A stretch of 64,000 nt of DNA from Phoenix dactylifera (taxonomy: Eukaryota > Streptophyta > Magnoliopsida > Arecales > Arecaceae), in assembly GCF_009389715.1 (NCBI RefSeq), contig NC_052402.1:24314013-24378012 (forward strand). Reading direction: 5' to 3'. The position numbers and the translations under genes are program-made. Below the pieces are notes generated by a model. It was not told the DNA's origin and did not search any database. It saw only the letters and a list, made by a program, of their open reading frames with translations. Shown here piece by piece: positions 19,157-31,760 of this stretch. Each line of letters opens with the position of its first letter. Position 1 is the first letter of the stretch.

Positions 19157-22100
19157 TCATTTTCTCCCAGTGGTGACTCCCACTACAACATTGCTCACCT
19201 GCATCGTAGAAGATGAAGTAGCACTTTGTTCAGCACTTTATATTTCTTTAGTAAACTTAGCAATAGAGCATACGGATATTGCTGAAAGGATAAATAGACT
19301 TCACCAGTTTGCCGCTTTCATCCACTGTCATAGGGTTCTCAACAACAACAGTCTGGGCTTGAGAAGAAGGCTACGACAACAAAAACAGATAGGTACAAAG
19401 AGTTAACAATTGATATCACCTACCAATTGGTTAAGCTGGGGGGGGGGGGTGTGGGCGCAGAAAGAAAAACAAAGACAAGCAGACATACAGCTGAATTCGA
19501 TGGTGGCATGGCCGTGAATTCATTAGGCCTGTGTGCTGCTGGGATTGGAACTCTCATATTACTTGCCTGTAACAATGAGGGAAAGAGAGAAAGGAGAACA
19601 TGAACCTGTAATATTATTCCGTATAATTGACAAAAGATGTCATGAGATATTTGAGAACAAAAAAGAAAACTATAGGAAGATATCAACAAACCCCGATGTT
19701 TGTAACATAATGACATATTGCACATTTGACGGACGGTGCTCCATAAGGATACATCAGAGTTGTATTACATTGGCCACAGTTCACATGAGCAACCTGATTT
19801 GCTGCATATTATGCATGAGCAAACCATATTTAGAACACAATATTACAGGTAGGCTCCTTTTTTTCTCAGGTGAAAACATCAGCAACTAAATTTCTATCTA
19901 AACTGAAATGACCCGAGAGCTTCCATCCAGATGTAAGTACAAGGTATTTCTGAAGTACTTAGACAACTCTTAGAATACAACGTCAGCTCTAAAATTTAAT
20001 GCAGCAAGTTAAAGTAATGAAACTTGCAATATCATACAAATGAAACTCCTAAAATGAGTGGCAGGTCTCCTGTAAGTAATCCCTTAAAGAAGAGTAAACT
20101 AGATCAAATCTCCTGACACCAAGATTTTGGTTACTAGATCGCCCTCTTCTTTCTTTTCTTTCTGAAATTTTGCTCTTGTAACAAATTGCACGAAAGTCGA
20201 TGATTCATTTCAAGAAGCAACTCTCTCCACCCTCCCCTTTTCTATTTTTGGTGTGTGTGTGGATTGGGTCTTTTTTGGGAGTGGGAGAGGGGACTGGGGA
20301 AATGAAATTAGACTGCAATGTAGGTGTATAGAAAGAGCAAACATGCATGGCAATGGTGCAAAATAATGGTGTATGTGCATTCCCCTGGTGATGGGATCTT
20401 TATATAAATAAATGGTAAGAATCTAACAGATTAGACCTAAAAAATAGTTCTGATATCGTGCTAATTCCTAAAAAACAAGAAAAATCCAAGCATTGCAAAC
20501 ATAGCCACAAGTGAGAAGAGCTACCCAATGGAATTTTGACCTAAGCACCAAGAGGAACTTTCAGAAATTAAGCTAATTAATTAAAATTCTCTACATATTC
20601 AAAATAAAAAGTCAAGAAACTTCATTGCTGATCGATTAGATGGTTTATTACCAGAACCACAAGAAACAATAGCAACACGATCCACCTCCCCCCCTCTCTA
20701 CCTCCGACTTAGTAGTCACACAAACACATCCATAATCATATAATATAACCGCCTAACATACAAAAATAACTGCAATGTTGTCTGTCGACACAATAGGCAC
20801 ATGCATCCATGGCTTCAAGTACCATTCCATGCTGGTCTATGCCAAACTAGTACTGGCCTTTGGCATCAGGTTGGCATGGAGTACCAGGTGGGCCACTTGG
20901 TACTGAGTAGTGCTGGCCCATTTTGACCCATGACAACTTAGTACCACACCTAACCGAGATGATCCCTTAAATCCTTTTCTTGCTTCAGTTCAGCATGGCA
21001 TGGCATGTGGTGGCACGTGCTGTGCTGGCTACTCTGCTTGGCCTGTCTTGTGCCAGAACTAGTTGAATCCTTGCATTGATCAACCTTGGAAAGCGAGATC
21101 ATGATTAACTAGCAATTCTTAAGGATAAGATAATCCATTTACTTCACTATCCATACAACTTATAGAAGACCAGCAGTAAGAAAAAAGGTGATGGCGGAGA
21201 GAGATGAGGGGGTGGGGAGAATAGGTTGCGCAAGATGGCTTGTAGCAGACACAGGGCTTAATTCAAAAAAAAAGTGACTTAATTCAGCAATGAAGAGAAA
21301 AGGTGCAAGGGCCTCTCTAATCCATATAGACACCAAGAGAAAGCGTACAGCTTCACTCTTTCTCTCATAAGTTGATGCGGGACAGAATCAAGTGGTTGGC
21401 TTCCTCTTATGACTCCATGCTTAAGTTGGTTGCCGGTTTGGAAAAATCAAAGTGGAAAACTAAACCATAAAGATCATGTCTAGATCTAATCTATCAACTA
21501 GAAGACATTTAAAATGATCAAGATAACCCATCTAAACACCCTAAAACTAAACTAAAGATCAGCAATAACTGAAATAAGCAAAACTAAACTAAAATTACAG
21601 CAAATCGACTCAAAACTTTATTCTCCTTTTTGCTCCCAAATTTCTTCTCCCTTGCCATCAATACTTAATCTTTAGCCTGGATGCTTCCCCCCCAGCTAAG
21701 AGGAATTTGGCTCTGACGGATTAGACTAAGCAATCCGAGAGAGCCATCTTCGCTTGAAATTCTTCTCTGCTTTGGTGCCAGCATGATTCAATGTCCTCGG
21801 TGTGAGAATGTGTAATTATTTTCTTACCGAGTGGACACCTCCTTTATTGCAAATAGGCATCAAAGTAAAATTTGAGCAGTTGTCATTGGTATTACATCAC
21901 ACCATACCCGCTCTCCTAACATCTCCAACAGTAAATTGCGACAAGCATCACATTCACAATACCATGTTGGTATTCTAGCCCAGCCATGATGGACAATCTT
22001 AGTTTTCTGAAGATCCAATTTTCAGACAAAATTCTTAGTGCTCCTATTATCGATGACAACAGTGCAATGGCATGAACAACAAATAGCCTTCGGTGCGGAA

Positions 22101-25100
22101 GGCTTTGTTTTTTGCCAATCCTCATGCAAAAATTGTTGCTGCATATTTGGTCTCCATGAAATCCATATGAGTGTTCCCCTCCATTCATCCCCTTCAACAG
22201 TATTCGAGGGTATTGCTCCATCCTCCCTAGAAGTGTCATCTTGGACATCATCCTCTTTTTTTTCTTCATTTGTGGTCTTCAATTGTCAGGCAGGACACAT
22301 GCTGCCTATATGTGTAATTTCCCCACACTTGAAGCATGTAAATTTGGACACCTTAGGCTTGTCTTCTATAGCTTTAGATGGCTGCCCTTAGGGTTTAACC
22401 GCTGCAATAGGAGCTCCCAAAGTCGGCAGGCACATAATGGACCTCCCCTTCAACTTTTCTTCTATTTGCAAAGCAACTAATGTTTCTTGAACTGTCCAAA
22501 GCCTAGATCCGACCATATCATCTTGTATTGCCGATTGAAGCCCTGCTCTGTACTTTGCTACTGAACATATCTTCATTTTTTTATACACCCCAGCATGCAT
22601 ATATAGTTCAAAGAATTTCTCCATGCACTCATCTACCGTGTCATCACCCTCTTCAAGTCAATGAAATTTGATGAACAAGCTTTATCAGGAGGACAATCTT
22701 CGTTTCAATAGTCTTCATATCATCCCATGTGATCACTCTCTTCTGCCACTTCTTTTATTTGCTTCTTGAACCTGGTTCCACCATATATTAGCAGCCCCTT
22801 TCTAAACTTGCTTTTGCATATTGCACCTTCCGCTCTTCAGTTAATTGATGCCAGGTAAAGAAATTATCGGCACTTGAAAGCCAATCTAAGAACACCTCAG
22901 AATTCATCCGTCCATAAAATTTTGGAACCTCCAACTATACTCCTTTCTCCATCATGCTAAAAGATTCAATTGCTTGCTGAAGAGATCCAGAACTCATAGT
23001 CTCTCTAAAATTATGATGATAATCCTCCATAACTTGTTCCTCAAAATTACAAGCTTGCTGCTCCATATTTCTATGAAATGTGGCTGGCTGACCATGCACT
23101 TCAAGCCCATACTTCCGCCAGCCTCAAGTTTCAAAAATTCTAGCTTCCTGCCTTATACATGATTGATTTTAGAAAAGAAATCAGCATATCACTTCCCCAA
23201 GAATTGAAACTTATGATTAGAGTTTTTGAAGATATTTAAAGGGATTCTTTCCACAAGCACCTTATAGGGCTTAATCTACCAAATTCGAAAAAGGGGGCTG
23301 ATCTGAATTACCTTTGTCCAATCGATTTCTTAGGATTTCCATAACTTTATCAAATCATCCATGTTGTCCATCTATTTGTCCATGTTATCAGTTCGCAATA
23401 TTGTTGCTTCGAATTGCCACTACACATCACCTAACGTTTTGCCCCAATCTTTCAAGTGCATCCTCATGCTGTTAGAGGCACTCGTCCCGTTCTGCATTAC
23501 TCGCCACCTCTGTAGCATTCAAGAAACTACTGGTTTAGGATCTTCTGACACTCCGACACCAGTTTGACGTATACTAACACTTTAAAGGCAAATCCACGAT
23601 ACTTTTTAAGGTCTGAATTTCATATCAGATCTAAAATTGACAGAATAAAGTGCAGAAAACTTGCATAACAGCAGCATTTGCACTCCAATGATGTAGATTG
23701 AGCCTCAGGCCAAGAAAATCAAGCAAAAGAAAGAGGAAGAAGAATACAGTCATTCTAGAATATTACTCAACCTCTGCAAAAGCTGATTCCCGTACACCCT
23801 TATTCATCTTTATAATGAGACAAAGAGACATCCTACAGATACTAGGACCCACAATATGTCCTGCAGTGGACAATGAAAAAAATATAAGTCCATTCTTGTG
23901 GACAATTGAATTGGGAGAAAGGTGTGGAAGCCTCTCTAGTCCACACGGATTCTACAAGGAAGCATACGGCTTCACTCTCTCTCTTAAGTTGATGTGGGAT
24001 CCAATCAAGTGGCTGGCTCCTCTTATGGCTCCATGCTTAAGTTGGCTGCCAACTTGCCAAAATCAAAGCAGAAATTTAGACTCTAAACACCATGGTTAGA
24101 ACTAATCTCAGCCTTCTACTAACTAGACACTTAAAATAATCAAAATAATCCATCTAAACATCCCAAAAGTATGCCTAAGACCAGCAGCAATTAAAATAAT
24201 TAAAATTAGACTGAAATTACTGCAAAACGACTCAATATCTTAGACTCTTTTTGCTCCCAAATTTCTTCTTCCTTGACATCAATGCTTGATCTTCAGTTTA
24301 GAAACAATAAAGAGGTGTACTGATGGATCATCTTCAATCAACCTTGCAAACTTCTGAAGTGATGTTTTATACTATAAGTATAAAAAGGAAGAACTCCCAA
24401 AGAAAATCAGCCAAAAGAAAGAGGAAGAAGAAAAGAATAACTATAGATCATTATTCCATCTCTACAAAAACTGATTCTCGTACACCCTTATTCATCTTTA
24501 TAACGAGACAAAGAAACATCCTACAGACACGAGGACCCACAATATGTCCAACATTGGACACTAAAACATATAAAAGCATTGTTGTCGGCAATTGGATTGG
24601 GAGGAAAGGTGCACAAGCCTCAGTAGTCCGTACAGATTCAAGAGGAATCCTACAGCTTCACTCTTTCTCTTAAGCCAATGTGGCGCCCAATCAAGTGGCC
24701 GGCTCCTCTTATGGCTCCATGCTTAAGCTGATGTTAAAATCAAAGAAGAAGCTAGATTCTAAAAACCATGTTTAGATCTAATCTCAGCCTTCTATCAAAT
24801 AGACACATAAAATAATCAAAATAACCCATCTAAACACCCTAAAAGTAGGCCTAGGACCAGCTGTAATTAAAATAAGCAAAATTAAACTAAAGTTACTGCA
24901 AACCAACTTAATAAGTTAAACTCTTCTGCTCCCAAATTTCTTCCTCCTCACCATCCATGCTTGATTTCCAGTTTAGAAACAGTAAAGAGGTGTACTGATG
25001 GATCATCCTCAATTAACCTTGCAAACTTCCAAAGTGATGTTTTATTATACAAGCATAAAAAGGAAGAACTCCCAAGTTCTTTTCTGAACAATATGCAGCA

Positions 25101-25918
25101 AAAACTAAGGAGCAAGCAAGCACCCTTTCCCCTGAAGGATGAGACAAAAAAGACTTCAACAGCAAGGTTGCTGAAGACTAGAATGACCTATTTAATCCAT
25201 AGGGCTAAATCAAATGGAAAGCCACAAATGTCTAAAGGTGTTATATGGTCTCAGAATGCAAAAATGTTTCCCTGACCATGGCATTGTTTTTCATTGCATT
25301 TCTCGAAACCAATATATTTCAAACAGAAAAATTCACAAAAAATATTTAATAGCACATGTCGTGTCTACAGTCATGATAAACAACTTAATGCAAGCACTTT
25401 GTAATGCTTAAATTTGTCAATCCATATTGAATTTCAACTTTTGTAAATACAATTTCAGCAAGTAATAATTAACAGTGTAAATAAATAATACATACCTGAT
25501 CTTGCAAGATTAATTGTGTTGCAGCAGGAACATCTCACGTTAGTTGCACCATGGGTATACATTAACAAAGTTCGGCAACCTCCACATACAAGCTGAGATA
25601 TCTCCATTCCTGCAGAAGTTATAGAACAAACTTCTCAATTAAGTTGTATTAATGTTAGCATATGCAAACTGAGCGCTGTATATATACATATATACCCAGG
25701 AAACCTGTTTATGAATGTCCAGATATAGCCCTCACTAACTGCTTAAATATTTCCATGCTCTAAAGCTGCATTTGGATGCAAAATAGCTAACTGGGGGGTA
25801 TATAGATTTAACCATCGGTAACCACCCTGAAATCAGCTAACCACCAGTTGAGGTTATCCGCTGTTAAGTTGACATTCCCATGATTAGTGGGATAAGTTGT
25901 GAAAAAAGTGAAAAAGTT

Positions 25919-25949
<31 letters not shown>

Positions 25950-28861
25950 AGAAGAAGAAGAAGAACACTCTGGTAGTTAGCTTTATTTCACCCTAAATAA
26001 AGTTAACCAAGTTAAGGGGTTTTGGGGGGCATTGAGCAACTAGCTTTCATTTTGGCTGGATAAACTAAAAGCCTGTCCTTAACCAGCAGATAAGCAGCAA
26101 CCACGCACACCTAAACAATTTTTCTACTTAATGATGCCTATATAGAAAAAAAGAGCAAACGCTTGTCTTAAGAAAACAAACACTACAGGGAGAATAGAAT
26201 ACTCCAAATGTAACTCAAAGTTACACATATTAATCAATAGTCCTGCTAAAATATTTAGTTCAGTTTGTCTCTATCTTCATCATAATTATGTCATTTACAC
26301 ATGTTTTAAAATAGGTTGCATTACTTAGACTAGAAAGAAAGATTGCTTAAGGCAGGACACACTAGTATGTTTGCTGTCCGCTCTAAAGGTATATTGCTTA
26401 GAATGCAAATTTCTATGGTGTGTTCAGCATTTCTTGACTTTCATAGAACCTTTCCATATTTTTGGCAGTTCATATGTATATGTTGCTAAAGCACTTTTTG
26501 ATAGGTGAGCATAAAGCCAGAATATGGATAAATATATGGTTGAGTCCATTTGCATCCAAGCCCACCATGAACCTTCTAAGATGTAAATCGAATTTGGGTC
26601 TAGAATGTGAACAAAAACAGGCTCATTCATTGATTTGTTTGGATCGAGCTCTTATAAATATGCTTGCCAGACATAACAGCTATACCATTTTAGATCAAGT
26701 CCAATAAGGCAAGTACTATTCAGTCAGGCCCCATTTTCTCATTGCTATACTAAACCCAATTGGATAATCCACCCCAAGATTTCGTTCAGCCCTATTTTCT
26801 CATCCCAATACTAAGGCAGGTTCCAAGTAATATCATTATCTGACTGACCCAGTTGCACCATACGAGAAAAACAATATTGTCTAGCTTCTCGTAAAGTCAT
26901 TATCTGATATTTGCTTTAGCAAGAAAGAAGTCCAGTCCAATACTGCTGATAAGCACATCTATTTTACAAAGAACATTTTTGTTTCTTTCAGAGGAAGAAA
27001 TTCTTAGACAACACCTCCTGTGTAGTTGTTAGACTTGATTAATAATACAAAATTAATCCATAAAACCTACATTGCCGAATACAATAATGATACCAGAACC
27101 TACTGATTGATGTCCAAACCTTTAATCTGCACATCCTCATATCCAAAAATACAGTGAACAACAATGGCGATGTTGATATCATCACAATCCACTGTAGTCC
27201 GATCGAAAGAATATGAGCTGAAATGCCCCAGATGGTATAAGATATCAAAAGATTAAACCGTCAATTTTTCAGGTGAGAAGTTACTATATCAATTATACAT
27301 GCCTCCATATATTGTTCATATATTTCTAACTTATTTTGCATAAAGCAAGCCTTTATCATAGTCAAATGGCAGAAATATATGTTGGAACTATATCTAATAT
27401 AAATTTCATCTTATGCTTTAACTTTAATACTCTTTCCCAACAAAAGGATGGAGCAAAGAGTCCACGAAATGACATCACTTCAGCAATAAAAACTTTATGG
27501 GAATAATATATCTTTGGTAAGCAGGAGGTCGGATAAAGAAGAGGCCACTAGTTTATCGAGACTGGTAGTTACCAGAAAATGTTTTTTTTTTTGGTTTAAT
27601 AGAATGGTAATTTAGTAGCAAAGATGATATAGTTAGTTCTGCATTACTATATTCCCATTCACTGATCCAATTTAAGTTGGGGATGATTCTTAGGTTGTCT
27701 TGTAACAAGTACTTGTCCACTTGATCTCCTTAATGCATCAAAGGATAAGTCTGCCTTGCCAATTACTGTTTGAATCAAAAACAAACAGCAAGTGAGAGGA
27801 TTTATTTACATGTTCCAAGTTGGCTGGCTCTACCTTGTAACGGAATTTGATGAAATTGAGTACACACTAGTGACTCACAATAGTCAACAAGTTTGGCTTT
27901 TGCCACAAATTAGCATTTCCAAACATGTCAATATCAATGTTTCTATAAGTCTCTGAGCATCTTGAGATTGCAAAGTGACAAGGTTTGAAGCAGGTAACTA
28001 AAAATTTTCAAGCATCCAACACCCAAAAAAAATTATAAGAAATAATGGGTAAATAATCAAAAGATGAAAGAAAGAAAAGGATTAATGAAAAAATGCTGAT
28101 AATGAAAAAAACAAGAGAAAAAAACAAGAAAAAAAAAATGAAAATGGGTAAAGAAAGGAAAAGGAAGGAAAAAAGGCTAAAATGATAAATGGGAGAAAAA
28201 CAACTTCTAATAATCACCGCAATGGCATGGAACCCCCTTCCATACAACAAAACACCACTCTCATCCCTAGTTCCCTTCTCAGATGACTCAATTGCAAATC
28301 TGGAGGATATGCAGTTTTACAGAGTGAGTGGGGAGGGGGCCCACACCTAATGGCTCACCTAGGGCCTCAGCAGAATTCAAGGGCATTTGGACTGCCTATG
28401 AGACCATGAGGACCAGTATCTAGAACAAAGTACTGTTATGCATCGCAAGATATGCACTAGAATGAATTAATAATGAAAATGTCAAATAGGAATTGACTTA
28501 GTTTATTGATTTTTAAGAAGTAAAAATATGTTCATCAAAAAATGATTCTTTTATGCTATCAAGTGTGATTGAGGCAATTCTAACATGATGATCCTAGTCA
28601 CATTTATCAAGCCAATTTTTTTGGCCCCACCAGACTGACACAATAAGATAAAATTTCTTATTTATGATAAAATTAATAAAAATAATAATTAGTAATATTT
28701 TTTTCATAAAACAATTAACTGGCACAAGCAGAGAGCAAAATAAAAATACCTGGAGGGGGCACTGAAGTTACAGTGCTGCATATTGCACAGCATATGTTAG
28801 TAGCTCCCCTAGGGTAAAGAAGGACATTCCTGCAGCCGTTGCACACAACTTGGCTCTGCAT
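19157..28861 (-). CDS. LOL1: LSD1/LOL1-type zinc-finger protein, complete, 6 coding exons
   Basis: Exons in order of translation are 28861-28750, 25609-25496, 19801-19692, 19566-19489, 19370-19305 and 19198-19157. All have GT-AG borders and matching phases, giving 173 aa and a TGA. Three LSD1 zinc fingers (CxxC...GA.x..CxxC) use C7/C10/C25/C28, C46/C49/C64/C67 and C84/C87/C102/C105. Typical phrases are [36 protein letters not shown] and the C-terminal [16 protein letters not shown]1 and LOL proteins are plant regulators of cell death and superoxide signalling that bind partners such as bZIP factors and metacaspases. The usual Arg after the third CxxC is Asn here (CGQCN). Introns 1 (3.1 kb) and 2 (5.7 kb) are very long. 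The symbol is by family resemblance; the exact paralog is uncertain. Confidence 0.93.
19802..21269. other. Intron 2 of the LSD1-like gene, proximal part
   Basis: No exon is seen. GC-richer tracts at 20810-21060 repeat the phrases 'ggtac' and 'ggcatgg', as decayed plant repeats do, but I cannot assign a family. Confidence 0.4.
21270..25076 (-). mobile_element. Degraded Ty3/gypsy retrotransposon inside intron 2 (fossil)
   Basis: It is read on the minus strand. LTR-derived sequence occurs at about 23570-25076, where a ~670-bp part is present twice, and again in truncated form at 21270-21690. A primer-binding-like TGGTGTCGGAG lies at 23551-23561, close to the tRNA-iMet site TGGTATCAGAG. Gag similarity ([17 protein letters not shown]) lies near 22900, a zinc knuckle [14 protein letters not shown] at 22295-22336, and protease-like sequence down to about 21930. 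It is heavily broken, with many interruptions, and old. It sits in the host intron in the same transcriptional direction as the gene. Confidence 0.75.
25919..25965. repeat. (GA)n and (GAA)n microsatellite
   Basis: About 13 GA dinucleotides are followed by about 6 GAA-type triplets, in intron 1-2 sequence of the LSD1-like gene. Confidence 0.95.
25966..28749. other. Intron 1 of the LSD1-like gene
   Basis: AT-rich, without recognised exons or element ends. Around 28040-28200 there is an A-rich, purine-biased stretch of low complexity. Confidence 0.4.
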
Positions 28862-29761
28862 ACCTGACTTGCCAGTGATTCAACAATTAATGTGATCAAA
28901 TACAGCTAACTGATAAAAATTCAGCACCTTGTCAACACAAATTGCTTATGTGAATAAACTATCATTGACATAGAAAGTACACGTAATAAAAGTGTCATCA
29001 CAATTTCCATCCTATCTCAACAGAGCAACAATGTTAAATTGATTTGTCCACGCAACAACTGAGAAATGTATATACATCAAATATGATCAGACGGCAAAGC
29101 ATCCACAAGAAAATCGTTATCTTCTAAAGTAAAACCCTTTATAAGTTCGTAGATATCTACAGGACCTTACTATGAAGCAGATCATAGAATCTTACAAACT
29201 CTGCTACATAATAGTCCAATAAGAAGCAAAGATAAGTGTTCATAGGATACAATAAACAAACTGGCTTCCACAAATCGGTGCAGCAATCGATGATTGCTTG
29301 CAATCTTCAAATAAAACACCAAGAAAACAGGTGTTCTGAAGTTTGAGCGCAAATTCATACATGTTGGCATGGAGAAACATGGCATCTTGATGGATAACAA
29401 AGCCAAAACCATCAATTTGAAAGAAATTAAAAAAAAATTCTTAAACCGTTGTAGCTTGTCTAAATCCAAATGAATAGTACAGTAACTCCATGGTGCAGTT
29501 GCCACCACATTTGCCATATCTAAATGCGATTAACTGAACAAAGAAATGATATCAAAGTGAGGGAGACAGACAAACATTGAAACAAAAACTCAACGAAATT
29601 ATCCTTTTTTTAAGAAAAAAAAAAGGTAAGTTCCTCGATTATACCATATCACAGTACAAAAATTCCCAAATTTTTCATATACATCACAAAAAAGAATTCT
29701 TCGAAGAAGCGATTTTAATCACAAATCCAACGAAGAATCCCTAGAAGAAAAATCGGATTAC

Positions 29762-30100
29762 CTCTAATCAAGCCTGGGAAAAAAAGGTGGAACCCAAGAA
29801 TCCGAGGATGGAGAAGCAAAATAAATCACCGAAATCTCGCCTCCGATTCAACAAATCCGGATAGAAACCCTTCCGCAATCAGCGTCTGGTGTCCAAGATA
29901 ATTTCTTCTTCCGATTCTTTTACTCTCGGGGATTTGAGACGCTACTCGGGAATCGATTTCGTTTTCTTTTTTCCTTTTTTTTGTTCCCGCAACGCTTCGA
30001 GAGGGAAGGAATTAAGCGACCTTGAAGGGTTTGAAGGCTTCGGACGGAGACGACGAAGAAGATTTCGTCTAGAAACTCCGCATGGGAATATGAGGGTTAT
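29762..30100 (-). other. Probable 5' UTR exon and promoter-side region of the LSD1-like gene
   Basis: The first coding exon begins with an AG acceptor two bases before its ATG (…CAG|GTATG), so a non-coding exon must lie upstream. A good donor, TTAGAG|GTAATC, stands at 29762/29761 after GC-richer, CT-rich sequence typical of a plant leader. The transcription start is not determined and the right end given here is approximate. Confidence 0.5.
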
Positions 30101-30119
30101 ACTTATCGTAAACATATAA

Positions 30120-30468
30120 TATAAAAATAAATCGATCTCACTTCGCCATCTAAAAGTCTAAACTCTAACGCGTGAGGGTATGAGCACCTCCGGTGAGAGT
30201 AGGCGACCGTTGTTCTGCTTTCATCCCCGGTCGGTCCTGACTTGGCTGCTTGCTGTTGTGAGCCAAAAGGTGGATGCAACCTGCGGATACGGACCACGAT
30301 GGGGACGGCAAACGGCCGGATCGGTTGGGCCCTTGTACTCGCCTTATCCTGACCTTGGAATGGGATAAGATGGATACAAATTTGGAATAGTTAGAATTAG
30401 ATGATCAGGTGGGCTGGAGGATCAAATCCAATAAAGCTATAAAAATTAGTTTTTTATATAATTTAAAA

Positions 30469-30532
<64 letters not shown>

Positions 30533-30834
30533 TTTGGAATGAGTTTTATACTTACTCATATGCATTTTAGATTTATTCCGGGTTGGATAAAATCTCTTCC
30601 ATTAGAGTCAGATCAGGTCTGATACATAATAAAATGAAATAAATTGCCACCCTAACTCAAGCCAACTTGCTCAATTTCAAGCTATATCGGATTCGAACAT
30701 AAGCATCTACTTTAACACATCTAATTGGAGCCGTATGTCCCTGAAAGTTTTCTTGAACATAATTTTCACTAATAATGATAATAATAATAATTATTATTAT
30801 TATTATTTAATTACCCTCTAACAATTGGACTATC
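30120..30834. other. Intergenic region upstream of the LSD1-like gene
   Basis: No gene is seen. It contains an (AT)n run at 30473-30528 and an AAT/ATT-rich tract near 30775-30808. Confidence 0.5.
30473..30528. repeat. (AT)n microsatellite
   Basis: About 27 uninterrupted AT dinucleotides. Confidence 0.97.
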
Positions 30835-31366
30835 TGTGAGGCCCAATAGTCCCACATCGGAAAGACTCGTTCCAGAGCCTGGGCATATGAGGCGGGTGTC
30901 TCCAAATCCCTTAGACGCGTTTTGGATGGAAAACAAAACCGGGGAGGGGTGAAGGACGCTTGCGTGAAGCCTCAGAACCGGACAATATCTGGCAGGGGAG
31001 CCCCGTGTTCCCCCCTCATGTGGCCCCCACGTGGGCAGTAGGTGCCTCACGTGCCTCGCAGAGGCGGGGGCGTGACATTTGGTATCAGAGCCGAGGACGG
31101 CTCTTGTCCGATGGTGGGAAGGGTGTGAGGCCCAATAGTCCCACATCGGAAAGACTCGTTCCAGAGCCTGGGCATATGAGGCGGGTGTCTCCAAATCCTG
31201 CAGACGCGTTTTGGGTGGAAAACAAAATCAGGGAGAGGTGAAGGACGCTTGCGTGAAGCCCCAGAATCGGACAATATCTGGCAGGGGAGCCCCGCGGTCC
31301 CCCCTCATGTGGCCCCCACGTGGGCACTAGGTGCCTCACGTGCCTCGCGCAGGCGGGGGCGTGACA
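30835..31366 (+). mobile_element. TRIM-type miniature LTR retrotransposon, 532 bp (fossil)
   Basis: Two 243-bp LTRs (30835-31077 and 31124-31366) both begin TGTGAGGCCCAATAG and end GGCGTGACA. Between them lie only 46 bp: a primer-binding site TGGTATCAGAGC (31080-31091, tRNA-iMet type) and a purine-rich GGTGGGAAGGG directly before the second LTR. The flanks carry a perfect 5-bp duplication CTATC (30830-30834 and 31367-31371). It has no coding capacity and would depend on an autonomous partner. The LTRs differ at roughly 14 sites (about 6%), so the insertion is some millions of years old. Confidence 0.93.
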
Positions 31367-31406
31367 CTATCCCCTTGTATGTTTGGAAAAACCAACACTC
31401 TTGTTG

Positions 31407-31747
31407 TAGGATAGCTCCATTATTATGGAGAACGGCTTGGCTACTATTATAGGATGGATCCAGGAGGGTCCGAGGGTGTTGGGGTGGGACATCCCCTACT
31501 CTGAGACATTTGGGCCATGGGCAAAGATGGGAAGGTCTTCCTAGCCAAGCATGTTTATAGGAAGCCAACACGGCCATGGATTGGGTGGCTTCTTACGTGG
31601 CTAGTCACTCAGACGGTACTATATAGACGCAGAGGGAAGAGCTGTCCATGGCTCTCCACGATATTTCATTTTTAGATTTTATTAGGTGTGTCTGTACTCG
31701 TGTATTGGAAGCCACCTGTCTAACAGGAAAAAAAAAGGGGAAAAAAA
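31407..31747 (+). mobile_element. 5'-truncated L1-type LINE, RNase H 3' end
   Basis: The reading frames give GWIQEGPRVLGWDIPYSE and MDWVASYVASHS, typical of the C-terminal RNase H domain of plant L1 elements, and the copy ends in two A-runs (31728-31749). Flanking copies of AACACTCTTGTTG at 31394-31406 and 31748-31760 (one mismatch) look like a 13-bp target duplication. Only the last ~340 bp was inserted. The domain is split over frames, so this is a dead copy. Confidence 0.75.
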
Positions 31748-31760
31748 AACACTCTTGCTG

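Noticed and set aside
22038-22391. 117-codon plus-strand frame
   Set aside because: It is the shadow of the degraded gypsy gag with the zinc knuckle on the minus strand.
25760-26115. Possible hAT-like MITE around the (GA)n repeat
   Set aside because: The phrases at both ends are only weakly complementary, and no target duplication could be fixed.
30835-31366. Cassandra-type TRIM
   Set aside because: The LTRs lack a recognisable 5S rRNA-like block.
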